DNA from: JBBQVO01 sp038211505
GTDB lineage: Bacteria; Chloroflexota; Dehalococcoidia; DSTF01; JACRBR01
Length of the DNA stretch: 14,557 nt
NCBI GenBank assembly: GCA_038211505.1
Contig: JBBQVO010000074.1
Span: forward strand, 1 to 14,557
Direction: 5' to 3'
Part shown: positions 6,929 to 13,470 of the stretch, one piece after another
Position numbering within the stretch: the stretch's first letter is position 1
Layout of the letters: each line of letters starts with the position of its first letter
Program-made: the position numbers and the translations under genes
The notes under the pieces: generated by a model
Told to the model about the DNA's origin: nothing
What the model saw: only the letters and a program-made list of their open reading frames with translations
Database searches by the model: none

Positions 6929-7051
6929 GTCATTCTGAGCGCCAGCGAAGAATCTCTCCGATGTCACAGCGAATGCAGTCCCACTGGCGACGATCGCTAT
7001 CGGTTGTTTGGAGCCAATTGCGGAGAGATTCTTCGCTTCGCTCAGAATGAC
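6929..7051. repeat. Inverted-arm (MITE- or REP-like) element
   Basis: The left arm at 6929-6960 and the right arm at 7021-7051 are reverse complements over about 31 nt. Both read inward from GTCATTCTGAGCG to AGCGAAGAATCTCTCCG and differ only by CC versus A at the centre. A 60-nt spacer separates them and encodes nothing obvious. A transcript could fold into a long stem. No clear target-site duplication is visible. The arm sequence recurs in degenerate form at about 8969-9002 (CGGAGAGATTCCTCC and GGAATGACA), so this is a dispersed family within the window. Confidence 0.8.
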
Positions 7052-7133
7052 AAGATCCCATGAATGAACGGCCGTCAGTCGAACGACGCGTTGACGAACT
7101 ACGCAGGCCACAACTAGTTCGCAAGACGGTCAG

Positions 7134-7913
7134 TTACTCGTGCCAGCCGGGACGCCAAATGGCTCCTTCGAGGCGAGTCTGTAGATCGGTGACGATCGGT
7201 AGGTGGGCGAGTTCGTGGCGGTGGGCGTCCATGACAAGGGCGGAGATGGCGGCGTCGAAGGCGTCCTCGCTGGCGACGGCGCGGGCGCGTGTTGCGGCGT
7301 CCATCTCGCCCGGCGATCGTTGCGCGAGGTAGGCGGCGCGCTTCGCGGGATCGCTCTTGACGACGGGGCCGGTCATGAGGCGCGGGTAGATCTCGATCGC
7401 CATCGTCCATCCCGGGCCGTCGAACGGCCAGATCGCGAATCCGGCCTCGGCCAGCGCATGCAGCGAACGCATACCGCGGAGCGAGCCTGTGCCGACGGAG
7501 CCTGCGCCGCCGATCTGAAACACGGACTTCGCGCCGACGACCGCATCGGCGGTCCGGCGGCCGTCGCGACCATCTGTGCGCGGACGTCCGGGCCGGCCCC
7601 AGAACGGCGGGGCGCATGCGGCCAGCCATTCCTCGGCCGCGCCCTCATCGCAACGCCGCCAGAGCTCTCGCGCCGACGAGATCCGCTGCTCGGCGAGAAA
7701 CCACGACGGCGTCGAGAACGCGAAGTCGAGGCCGACGACGAGGCGCGGAGCGTCGCGCGCGATATCGATTAGATGCTGTGTGAGCGCCTCGCGGCCGCGG
7801 CCGCATTCAAGGCGCACAATGCGGCCGCCGCGCGCTTCGGCGAGCCAGATCTTCTTCTGCGCACCGACGAGCGCGCCGGACCAGTCGACGGCGATGGTGC
7901 GCAGATCGTTCAT
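7134..7913 (-). CDS. DUF429 family protein (RNase H-like fold)
   Basis: With the ATG at 7913 the product is 259 residues. It matches DUF429, a family predicted to have an RNase H-like fold and possibly nuclease activity. Segments are TIAVDWSGA (residues 6-14, acidic Asp10), VVGLDFAFSTPSWFL (59-73, Asp63), SVFQIGGAGSVGTGSLRGM (130-148), AIEIYPR (172-178, Glu174) and EDAFDAAISAL (216-226), so acidic residues occur where a metal site would be expected. The start is chosen because ATG at 7911-7913 overlaps the TGA of the upstream thpR-like gene (ATGA), a pattern of translational coupling. A GTG at 7940 in frame would add nine unconserved residues. The RNase-H assignment and the nuclease role are inferred from family knowledge. 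Confidence 0.82.
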   Translation of the reverse strand: MNDLRTIAVDWSGALVGAQKKIWLAEARGGRIVRLECGRGREALTQHLIDIARDAPRLVVGLDFAFSTPSWFLAEQRISSARELWRRCDEGAAEEWLAACAPPFWGRPGRPRTDGRDGRRTADAVVGAKSVFQIGGAGSVGTGSLRGMRSLHALAEAGFAIWPFDGPGWTMAIEIYPRLMTGPVVKSDPAKRAAYLAQRSPGEMDAATRARAVASEDAFDAAISALVMDAHRHELAHLPIVTDLQTRLEGAIWRPGWHE

Positions 7914-8512
7914 CCGTCGTCGCCCGCCGACAGGCTGCACGTCGCGAGCTGCGTGTAGGTGGCGCCGCCGCGACCGAGCGTTGATTGCATGAGGCTGATC
8001 TGATCGATGTGGAACGCGACGGGCGGCGGCTGGGCGATCTGGCGCAGCGCGGCGTGCATCAGCGCGCGATCGTCTGGCGGCGCGTCGTCGCGGACGCGAG
8101 CGAGCGTCAGATGCGCGGCGAACGGGCGGGTCTCGCGGGCGAAGCCGAGCGGCAGGAGCGCGTCTTCAACCAGTGACGCGATCGCCGCGAGCGCGTTCGT
8201 ATCGTCGTCGACGCCTAGCCAGACAACACGAAGGTTGCGCGCGCCTCCGAACGATCCGACGGCGTCGGTTGCGAGATCGAATGCCGCGTGCAGGCGCACG
8301 GCCGCGAGCGCGCCTTCGATTGCCGGGACGCGATCGGCGGCGGTGGCGCCGAAGAACTTCAGCGTGATGTGGATGCCCGCCGGCCTGACGAAGCGCAGGA
8401 TCTGTGCGCTGTCGATCGCGCGCAGATGATCGATCGTCGTCGCGAGCGCGTCCCGGACGTCGTCGGGAAGTTCGATGGCGACGAATAGGCGGATGTTGTC
8501 GGGATCGCTCAT
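7910..8512 (-). CDS. thpR: RNA 2',3'-cyclic phosphodiesterase (LigT/ThpR family)
   Basis: The 200-residue product is a 2H-phosphoesterase. It shows both H-x-T motifs, HITLKF (His48, Thr50) and HLTLAR (His134, Thr136), plus the family start IRLFVAIELPDDV (residues 7-19) and the ending ISLMQSTLGRGGATYTQLAT. Such enzymes open 2',3'-cyclic phosphates on RNA ends and can show 2'-5' ligase activity. The frame stays open upstream to 8728, but ATG 8512 is chosen because the family fold begins six residues later; the upstream part is low-complexity and unconserved. No strong ribosome site is visible. It is the first gene of a coupled pair with the DUF429 gene and overlaps it by 4 nt. Confidence 0.88.
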   Translation of the reverse strand: MSDPDNIRLFVAIELPDDVRDALATTIDHLRAIDSAQILRFVRPAGIHITLKFFGATAADRVPAIEGALAAVRLHAAFDLATDAVGSFGGARNLRVVWLGVDDDTNALAAIASLVEDALLPLGFARETRPFAAHLTLARVRDDAPPDDRALMHAALRQIAQPPPVAFHIDQISLMQSTLGRGGATYTQLATCSLSAGDDG

Positions 8513-9201
8513 CACGGATAGCGTAGCGGGAACGGTCGCCTGCGTGGCCGCGTGAGATGTCGTCATATGTGCACGGCGACGGTCGATCGTCGAGCCGTTC
8601 GGCGGATCCATGACTCGATGTCGTTTTTCAGAATGGCCGGTGCGAGGAATCGCCTCGTTTCGCGTGGCGTTGCGGCTCTCCGACGCGGGCGGCCACATCG
8701 GGCCGCCCCCTACAGAGGTTCGGCTCATCCGTCAGCAGCGCCGCCCAACGAACAGGGTGTTCAGTGGTTGGGCTGCCTCTTGTGATGGCATCGGAGAGAT
8801 ACCACCAAGGGCACCTGCGGTTCCTCGGCTGCGCTCCCACGAAAATGGTGTTCAGTGGGCTGGACTATTGTTGTCGTGGCAACGGAGAGATGCTACGGGC
8901 ACCTACGGTTCCTCGGCTGCGCACCGACGAACATGGTGTTCAGCGGTTGGACTGCTTTCGTGGTGGCATCGGAGAGATTCCTCCGCTGCGGTCGGAATGA
9001 CAGTTGTTGCGGTCTCGCGCAACCAATGCTGACCGCGGGCGGCGCGGCGCCAGTTTCATCGTTCGGGTGGCCGGCACGGCCATGGATCCTCGGAATGAAA
9101 GGGGTTGGTGCGCTCGAAACGACGGCAGTTTTTGGCTCTGTGATTATCGGCCGCCGCTTTTTTGGTGAGGCGCGCGGCGGTTCCACGGTAAGCTGCGCGG
9201 C
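8513..9201. other. Long gene-free spacer between divergent genes
   Basis: These 689 nt separate the divergent thpR-like and DinB-like genes. Short open frames exist on both strands, but their predicted peptides are the repeat units translated, so I reject them. About 8705-9003 holds a degenerate tandem array. The rest shows only GC-rich sequence and no convincing promoter, RNA or terminator by eye. Confidence 0.65.
8705..9003 (+). repeat. Degenerate tandem array of ~90-bp units
   Basis: The anchor GGTGTTCAG(T/C)GG recurs at 8756, 8847 and 8935, giving periods of 91 and 88 nt. Each unit then has a GGCTG or GGACT region, GTGGCA(T/A)CGGAGAGAT, GGGCACCT(A/G)CGG, TTCCTCGGCTGCGC and CGAA(A/C)ATGG. 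A more degenerate partial unit precedes at about 8705-8755. The last unit is short: its CGGAGAGATTCCTCC runs straight into GGTCGGAATGACAG, matching the right arm of the element at 7021-7051. The unit therefore looks like an expanded, interrupted form of that arm. Units are too diverged and too long for a CRISPR array. Confidence 0.75.
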
Positions 9202-9684
9202 GTGCGGGCAATGGCACGAGCGTGCGGTATGACGGACGAGGTCTCCGACTTGTCTCAGCATTATCTGGACACGATCGCCGATATCGACCGAGAGCGAACC
9301 CGACTACGCCGGTTGCTGCGCGGCCGCGAGGCGCGGGCGCTGAACGAACGGCCCACGAAGGGCAACTGGTCGATCATCGAGAACGTGAGGCACCTGCTGT
9401 TCGCCGAGCAACTGCACCTCGGCCAATTTCTTCGTGAGCCCTCAGATTTCAGCGCGCTCGGGATGACGGGGATGACAGCGAACAAGTTCGCGCGCGTCGG
9501 CACCGCGTCCACAACCTCTGTCGATGTCGTGTTCAACGAATGGGACGCCGTCCACCGGCGTGTGCGCGCCGGGCTGAGGTCGGCAACCGGGGCGGAGGTC
9601 GATCGGGCACTCTGGCGCAATCACCGCCACCTCCGCGCTCACATCGCCCTCGTCGAGCGCCGCCTCCGCCAACTCGGCCGTTGA
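9202..9684 (+). CDS. DinB-like four-helix-bundle protein
   Basis: The product is 160 residues from GTG 9202, or 151 from ATG 9229; the first nine residues are not conserved, so ATG 9229 is quite possible. It resembles DinB/YfiT-like metal-binding bundles. NWSIIENVRHLLFAEQLHL (residues 55-73) is the signature second helix with His64, and HRHLRAHIALVERRLRQL near the C-terminus supplies His143 and His147, giving a plausible three-His metal site. Members include thiol transferases and damage-inducible proteins of unknown function, so no reaction is assigned. The segment SDFSALGMTGMT (81-92) is encoded by DNA that resembles the intergenic repeat family (see findings). The acyl-CoA synthetase follows 140 nt later. 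Confidence 0.75.
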   Translation: MRAMARACGMTDEVSDLSQHYLDTIADIDRERTRLRRLLRGREARALNERPTKGNWSIIENVRHLLFAEQLHLGQFLREPSDFSALGMTGMTANKFARVGTASTTSVDVVFNEWDAVHRRVRAGLRSATGAEVDRALWRNHRHLRAHIALVERRLRQLGR

Positions 9685-9824
9685 GCCATCGAGCGCGCTG
9701 CGTGAGCCCGCGGGAGATCTCGCGCCCGGCTTCTCGTTGCAGCTTCCTCGTGGCGGCGATGGCCTGCGGTTGCCTGATCGGCTAAATTGACCGCCAAACG
9801 TACGCGAGCGGCGAAGGTGCATTC

Positions 9825-11408
9825 ATGAATACAGCCGAGTTTTTGCAGATCACGGCGATGGTCGTGCCGGAGCGGACGGCGCTCGTCGGCACGACAGCCG
9901 CCGGAAGCTTCGACCAGCGCGTCACGTTTGGCGAGATGGCGGAGCGCGTCAACCGCCTGGCGAACTGGCTGCGGACGGCGGGCGCCGGCCCCGAGAACCC
10001 CGTCGGCGCCATGTCGACCAACGGCATCGAGTACGTCGAGACGTACTTTGCGGCGGCGAAGATCGGCGCGACGTTCGTGCCGCTGAACTATCGAGCGAAG
10101 CACGAAGAGCTGACGTACATGATCAACACGTCGGACATTCACGTGCTGTTCGTCGGTGAGCGCTACCTCGATCTCGTGAAGGCGCTGAAGCCGACGCTGA
10201 CGACGGTGCGGCACTTCGCCTGCTACGAGAAGGCGATCGACGGCATGGACTGCTACGGCAACCTGCTCGAACATTCGTCCGACGACGAACCGTTCGTCGC
10301 GGTCGACGAGAGCAAGCCGACGGTGCTGATCTACACATCCGGCACGACGTCGCAGCCGAAGGGCGTCGCACTGACGTATCTGAATCTCAGCGTGTATGTG
10401 ACGAACACCATGAATCCGGCGGATCCGGCCGAAGACGCCGAAGTGACGCTGCTCTCGGTGCCGATTTTTCACGTCGCCGGCGTGACGCCAATCATGTCGT
10501 CGGTGTGGGGCGGCCGCACGCTCGTCATCCTGCCGCAGTTCGATCCCGAGCTGTGGCTGAAGGCGGTGCAGCACGAGCGCGTGACGCACAGCTTCGTTGT
10601 GCCGACGATGCTGAAGCGGATCATGGATCACCCCGACTTTGCGAAGTACGACCTGTCGTCGCTCAAGCTGATCACGTACGGCGCGGCGCCGATGCCGTAC
10701 GAAGTCGTCGCGCGCGCCGTCGACGTCTTCGAGTGTGGGCTGATGAACGCGTACGGCCAGACGGAGAGCACGTCGACGATGACATTCCTCGGACCGGAGG
10801 ATCACAAGATCCCGAAGGAGCCGGGGCCGGAGCGCGAGAAGAAGCTCAACCGGCTCCGCTCCGTCGGTCGCGGCATGGATGACCTCGTGATCGCGATCAT
10901 GGACGAGCAGAACAAGGTGCTCGACGCCGGCAGCGAAGGCGAGATCTGCGTCATGGGCGCGCGCATCATGTCGGAGTATCACAAGCAGGCAGACGCGACG
11001 GCGGCGGCGATCCAGGACGGCTGGCTGCACACGGGGGACGTCGGGTATCTCGATGACGAGGGCTATCTCTTCATCACCGGCCGCAAGAAGGATCTGATCA
11101 TCCGCGGCGGCGAGAACATCTCGCCCGGCGAGATCGAAGCGACGCTCGACGAGCACCCGCAGATCGACGAGTCGGCGATCATCGGCGTGCCGGATACGGA
11201 GTGGGGCGAAGTGATCAAGGCGATCATCGTGCCGGAGAAGGGCGCCAAGCCCGATCCCGTCGAGATCACGGCGTACGTGAAGGCGAAGCTCGCGAGCTAC
11301 AAGACGCCGACGTATTACGCCTTCGTCGACGAGCTGCCGCGCAACCCGATGGGCAAGGTGCTGAAGACAGAGCTGCGGAAGAAGTACGGCACCGCGGCGA
11401 ACGGCTGA
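9825..11408 (+). CDS. AMP-forming acyl-CoA synthetase (class I ligase)
   Basis: The 527-residue product is a complete ANL-superfamily acyl-CoA synthetase, which makes acyl-CoA from a carboxylic acid, ATP and CoA through an acyl-adenylate. Core motifs are all present: the phosphate loop YTSGTTSQPKG (170-180), NAYGQTES (308-315), HTGD (402-405), the hinge GRKKDLIIRGGENI (419-432) and the C-terminal PRNPMGKVLK (505-514) with catalytic Lys511. Length is typical of medium- or long-chain and aromatic acid ligases; the chain-length preference is not readable by eye. A ribosome site (GAAGGTG) precedes the ATG. It could supply CoA esters to a pathway with the CoA-transferases at 1514-4148, but it is over 5 kb away and separately transcribed. 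A heptamer repeat begins 12 nt after its stop. Confidence 0.93.
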   Translation: MNTAEFLQITAMVVPERTALVGTTAAGSFDQRVTFGEMAERVNRLANWLRTAGAGPENPVGAMSTNGIEYVETYFAAAKIGATFVPLNYRAKHEELTYMINTSDIHVLFVGERYLDLVKALKPTLTTVRHFACYEKAIDGMDCYGNLLEHSSDDEPFVAVDESKPTVLIYTSGTTSQPKGVALTYLNLSVYVTNTMNPADPAEDAEVTLLSVPIFHVAGVTPIMSSVWGGRTLVILPQFDPELWLKAVQHERVTHSFVVPTMLKRIMDHPDFAKYDLSSLKLITYGAAPMPYEVVARAVDVFECGLMNAYGQTESTSTMTFLGPEDHKIPKEPGPEREKKLNRLRSVGRGMDDLVIAIMDEQNKVLDAGSEGEICVMGARIMSEYHKQADATAAAIQDGWLHTGDVGYLDDEGYLFITGRKKDLIIRGGENISPGEIEATLDEHPQIDESAIIGVPDTEWGEVIKAIIVPEKGAKPDPVEITAYVKAKLASYKTPTYYAFVDELPRNPMGKVLKTELRKKYGTAANG

Positions 11409-11420
11409 CGTTAGAGGTCG

Positions 11421-11443
11421 GATGTTGGGTGTTGGATGTTGGA
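11421..11443 (+). repeat. GATGTTG heptamer tandem repeat
   Basis: Three consecutive 7-nt units, GATGTTG, GGTGTTG and GATGTTG, run from 11421 to 11441, then GA. The tract starts 12 nt after the acyl-CoA synthetase stop. It overlaps the ATG at 11436 of the downstream small Cys/His gene, which casts doubt on that start. The period is the same as at 6837 and 12103. Confidence 0.8.
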
Positions 11444-11750
11444 CGAGAGGCGGGGACCGGTGGTTCAGGAGTTCTTCAATCAAGAGTCCGAGTACGACGC
11501 GTACCTACGTGGTCGTCGGGCGTACGTCTTTAATGATTTCGGTGCCGGCGAGGGTCGCCTCCATCATGCGGACTGTGCGATGCTCAATCGCGCGGGGCCG
11601 GCGGCGCATGGCAACCACACCAGCGTTCGCAAGATTTGCAGCTACGATCTTGCGTCGCTGGAGGTACATGTTCGCGCGAATGTCGGCGCCGAGGGCTCTG
11701 CGTATCAGAAGTGCAGCTTCTGCTTCAAGCCTGATGACGCCCGTGCCTGA
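11436..11750 (+). CDS. Small Cys/His protein, probable metal-binding
   Basis: The product is 104 residues from ATG 11436. Because that ATG lies inside a heptamer repeat, GTG 11460, preceded by CGGGGA, is at least as likely and would give 96 residues. I recognise no named family, but the layout resembles small proteins with the order LHxAxC ... KICS ... L ... CxxC. Here these are RLHHADC (residues 41-47), RKICSYDLASLE (65-76) and QKCSFCF (91-97). His44 with Cys47, Cys68, Cys93 and Cys96 could form a zinc site. The last 17 nt overlap the start of the DUF1801 gene in another frame, which suggests coupling. Function is unknown. Confidence 0.6.
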   Translation: MLDERRGPVVQEFFNQESEYDAYLRGRRAYVFNDFGAGEGRLHHADCAMLNRAGPAAHGNHTSVRKICSYDLASLEVHVRANVGAEGSAYQKCSFCFKPDDARA

Positions 11751-12102
11751 TCCATCCGCGCTCATCGCCAACCAAATCAGCGAACTTCACGACTGGCGTG
11801 GCGCGATGATGACGCGGCTTCGGGCGGCGATTCGCGGCGCGCATCCGGAGATCAACGAGGACTGGAAGTGGGAGACGGCGGTCTTCACGTCCGGCGGCAA
11901 GAATGTCTGCGCGCTCGGCGTCTTCAAGGATCACGTGAAGATCAACTTCTTCAAGGGCGCGTCGCTGGCCGATCCGAAGCGTCTCTTCAACGCCGGACTC
12001 GACGCCAAGGCGTCGCGCGCAATCGACGTGCATGAAGACGAGCAGCTGAGCGAGCCGGCGTTGAAGGATCTGGTGCGGGCGGCGGTGGCCGCGAACGCCT
12101 GA
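11734..12102 (+). CDS. DUF1801 (YdhG-like) protein
   Basis: The 122-residue product matches DUF1801. It has the helical start ISELHDWRGAMMTRLRAAIRGAHPEI (residues 15-40, quoted here only as its extent and ends), the conserved EDWKWETAVF (42-51), GGKNVCALGVFKDHVKINFF (54-73) and DLVRAAVAANA at the end. The family is of unknown function with a domain of the YdhG/YjhX-like type. The frame is open upstream to 11422, but the homologous part begins at ATG 11734, which overlaps the previous gene by 17 nt. Its TGA is followed at once by a nine-unit heptamer array. Confidence 0.83.
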   Translation: MTPVPDPSALIANQISELHDWRGAMMTRLRAAIRGAHPEINEDWKWETAVFTSGGKNVCALGVFKDHVKINFFKGASLADPKRLFNAGLDAKASRAIDVHEDEQLSEPALKDLVRAAVAANA

Positions 12103-12165
12103 CTGGTGACTGGTGACTGGTGACTGGTGACCGGGCACTGGTCGCTGGTCGCCGGTCGCTGGTCG
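12103..12165 (+). repeat. Nine-unit heptamer array
   Basis: Exactly 63 nt, in unbroken 7-nt phase: CTGGTGA four times (12103-12130), CCGGGCA (12131-12137), then CTGGTCG, CTGGTCG, CCGGTCG and CTGGTCG (12138-12165). The array starts on the base after the DUF1801 stop codon. The two unit types differ only in the last two bases, so they probably arose from one ancestor by substitution followed by local expansion. No hairpin is obvious. Confidence 0.88.
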
Positions 12166-12276
12166 CGGGATGGCGCGGGATCACATCGATAGAGGATGGA
12201 CAGCACAGCAAAGTCTTTGGCCACCGTTTCTGTTTGCTGCTTTCTGTTTGATCTCGTTGCGTGCCTCACAACAAGA

Positions 12277-12310
12277 GAGCGGCGGTCATGATGACCGCCG
12301 CTCCCTTTGT
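12277..12310. terminator. Bidirectional rho-independent terminator candidate
   Basis: A perfect 12-bp stem, GAGCGGCGGTCA (12277-12288) with TGACCGCCGCTC (12292-12303), closes a 3-nt loop. On the plus strand it is followed by CCTTTGTTTG and on the minus strand by TCTTGTTGTG, both partly T-rich. It sits between the convergent DUF1801 (plus) and DUF3105 (minus) genes and could serve both, better for the plus strand. Confidence 0.75.
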
Positions 12311-12331
12311 TTGCGCATCGATGATGAACGG

Positions 12332-13312
12332 CTAGTGGCAGAAGCCTTCGGGGTCGAAGCGGCATGAGTTGGTGCCGATGAAGTCGGAGGCTTTGCTCTT
12401 GTTGGCGTCCCAGTCGGTCGTCGCGAAGTCCAGCACGCGCGTCCATGAGGCGAGGCCGATCGTGCCGAGCGGCAGGTCGAGATCGTGCGCCATGACGGCG
12501 CGATCGGAGTGGTTGTCGATGCGGTCGTTGACGACGCTCTTGAGCTGATCGACCACGCCGGTGCATGCCTGATCGCCGTCCGCGCAGTTCCAGCCGATGA
12601 AGACGCCGGCGTGCTCTTCGATGTGGGCGATGCCATCACGCGGAATCTCGACGTCGTCCGGATACACGTCAGGATCGGGCGGGATGTTGACGAGAACGCC
12701 GTTGCCGACATCGACGTTGTGCTGGACGTTGAGGTGCTGGCCCGAACTCGGCGGGTTGCTCAGGTGGCAGCCGGTCGGCACCGTGGGCGTGGCGTTCGCG
12801 TCGGCGGTGCCGCTGCTCTGCGCGGTGCCGGAGCCGGAGGTCGGACTGGCGAGCGGGGTCGACGTCGCGGTCGGCGCCGTCGTCGTGCCCGTGGAGTTCG
12901 CCCCTGGCGTGCTGAGCGTGCCGAACGCCTGGCCGGATCGCTGCTTCGCCAGATCAGATTGCTCGACGCCATCACAGAACGGCTGCGTCACGTGGCCGTT
13001 GAGGCCGCCCGTGAAGTGGCCGCGGCCCTGGTCTTCAACATACAAGCCGGGGATGCTCGTGCTCCGGTCGAGGCGGGCTTTGTCCGGCGCGCTCAGCCCA
13101 CCGCCGCCGGAGTTCGCCTGCCAGATCAGGTAGGCGATGAGGCCGATGAGCACGAGGACGAAGCCACCGATGGCCAGCGGCATCGTCGGGAGGCGGCTGC
13201 CGCCTGCCACCTTCACCGGAGTCCGACGCGATGGAGGCGGCGGACCGCCGGCGCCTGTGGCGGCAGCGCCTCGCTGTTGACGGCGATCCATCCTGCGTTG
13301 TTCTCGGCTCAT
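12332..13312 (-). CDS. DUF3105 membrane-anchored protein with internal linker
   Basis: The 326-residue product starts at ATG 13312, with AGGAGA 9 nt upstream. Residues 1-44 are basic and Pro/Gly-rich and should face the cytoplasm. Residues 45-64 form one transmembrane helix. The rest is extracytoplasmic DUF3105: IPGLYVEDQGRGHFTGG (87-103), NPPSSGQH (186-193), AHIEEHAGVFIGWNC (229-243) and the end DFIGTNSCRFDPEGF (310-324). Residues about 128-180 are a Ser/Thr/Gly/Ala-rich linker placed between the GRGH and NPPSSG motifs, which usually lie close together. Paired Cys residues (113, 182, 243, 250, 317, 325) would suit an oxidising environment. Function of the family is unknown to me. The frame is open upstream to 13549, but that part is unconserved. 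Confidence 0.82.
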   Translation of the reverse strand: MSREQRRMDRRQQRGAAATGAGGPPPPSRRTPVKVAGGSRLPTMPLAIGGFVLVLIGLIAYLIWQANSGGGGLSAPDKARLDRSTSIPGLYVEDQGRGHFTGGLNGHVTQPFCDGVEQSDLAKQRSGQAFGTLSTPGANSTGTTTAPTATSTPLASPTSGSGTAQSSGTADANATPTVPTGCHLSNPPSSGQHLNVQHNVDVGNGVLVNIPPDPDVYPDDVEIPRDGIAHIEEHAGVFIGWNCADGDQACTGVVDQLKSVVNDRIDNHSDRAVMAHDLDLPLGTIGLASWTRVLDFATTDWDANKSKASDFIGTNSCRFDPEGFCH

Positions 13313-13470
13313 TGCGGGGAGTCTCCTGGATGTTCTGGCGCCGCATGACGGCGCATGGGGTCGATACGACGCCCGTCGCAAGCGAGATTGCTCCGCGCAC
13401 GGGCCGAGGCAGTATGACGCATGGTGACGGCGAGCGGGAAACGCGAACGTCGATGCGACACCGAGTGTTG

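Larger units (their letters stand above)
6803..7133. other. Gene-free spacer with repeats
   Basis: No credible gene lies in these 331 nt. The spacer separates the start of the SGNH hydrolase from the end of the DUF429 gene, both on the minus strand. It holds a GTGATTA heptamer tract (6837-6857) and an inverted-arm element (6929-7051). The remaining 7052-7133 contains only a short ACTAGT palindrome region and no clear terminator for the DUF429 gene. Confidence 0.7.

Noticed and set aside
8705..9003. CRISPR array
   Set aside because: Units are about 90 nt, diverged from each other, and lack the alternation of identical short repeats with unique spacers; no cas genes.
8552..9261. Several open frames of 66-140 residues on both strands
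   Set aside because: Their peptides repeat short phrases because they translate the tandem array; no ribosome site or family match.
9639..11483. 614-residue open frame antisense to the acyl-CoA synthetase
   Set aside because: The sense strand encodes every ANL-superfamily motif; the antisense product is Arg/His/Asp-rich with no recognisable motif.
11422..12102. One 226-residue gene covering the DUF1801 region
   Set aside because: The N-terminal half is Arg-rich and unconserved, whereas another frame over the same DNA has an ordered Cys/His protein; DUF1801 homology begins at ATG 11734.
13338..13354. Hairpin GCGCCG-CATGA-CGGCGC upstream of the DUF3105 gene as a riboswitch or attenuator
   Set aside because: A lone 6-bp stem in GC-rich DNA is expected by chance and no aptamer-like structure surrounds it.
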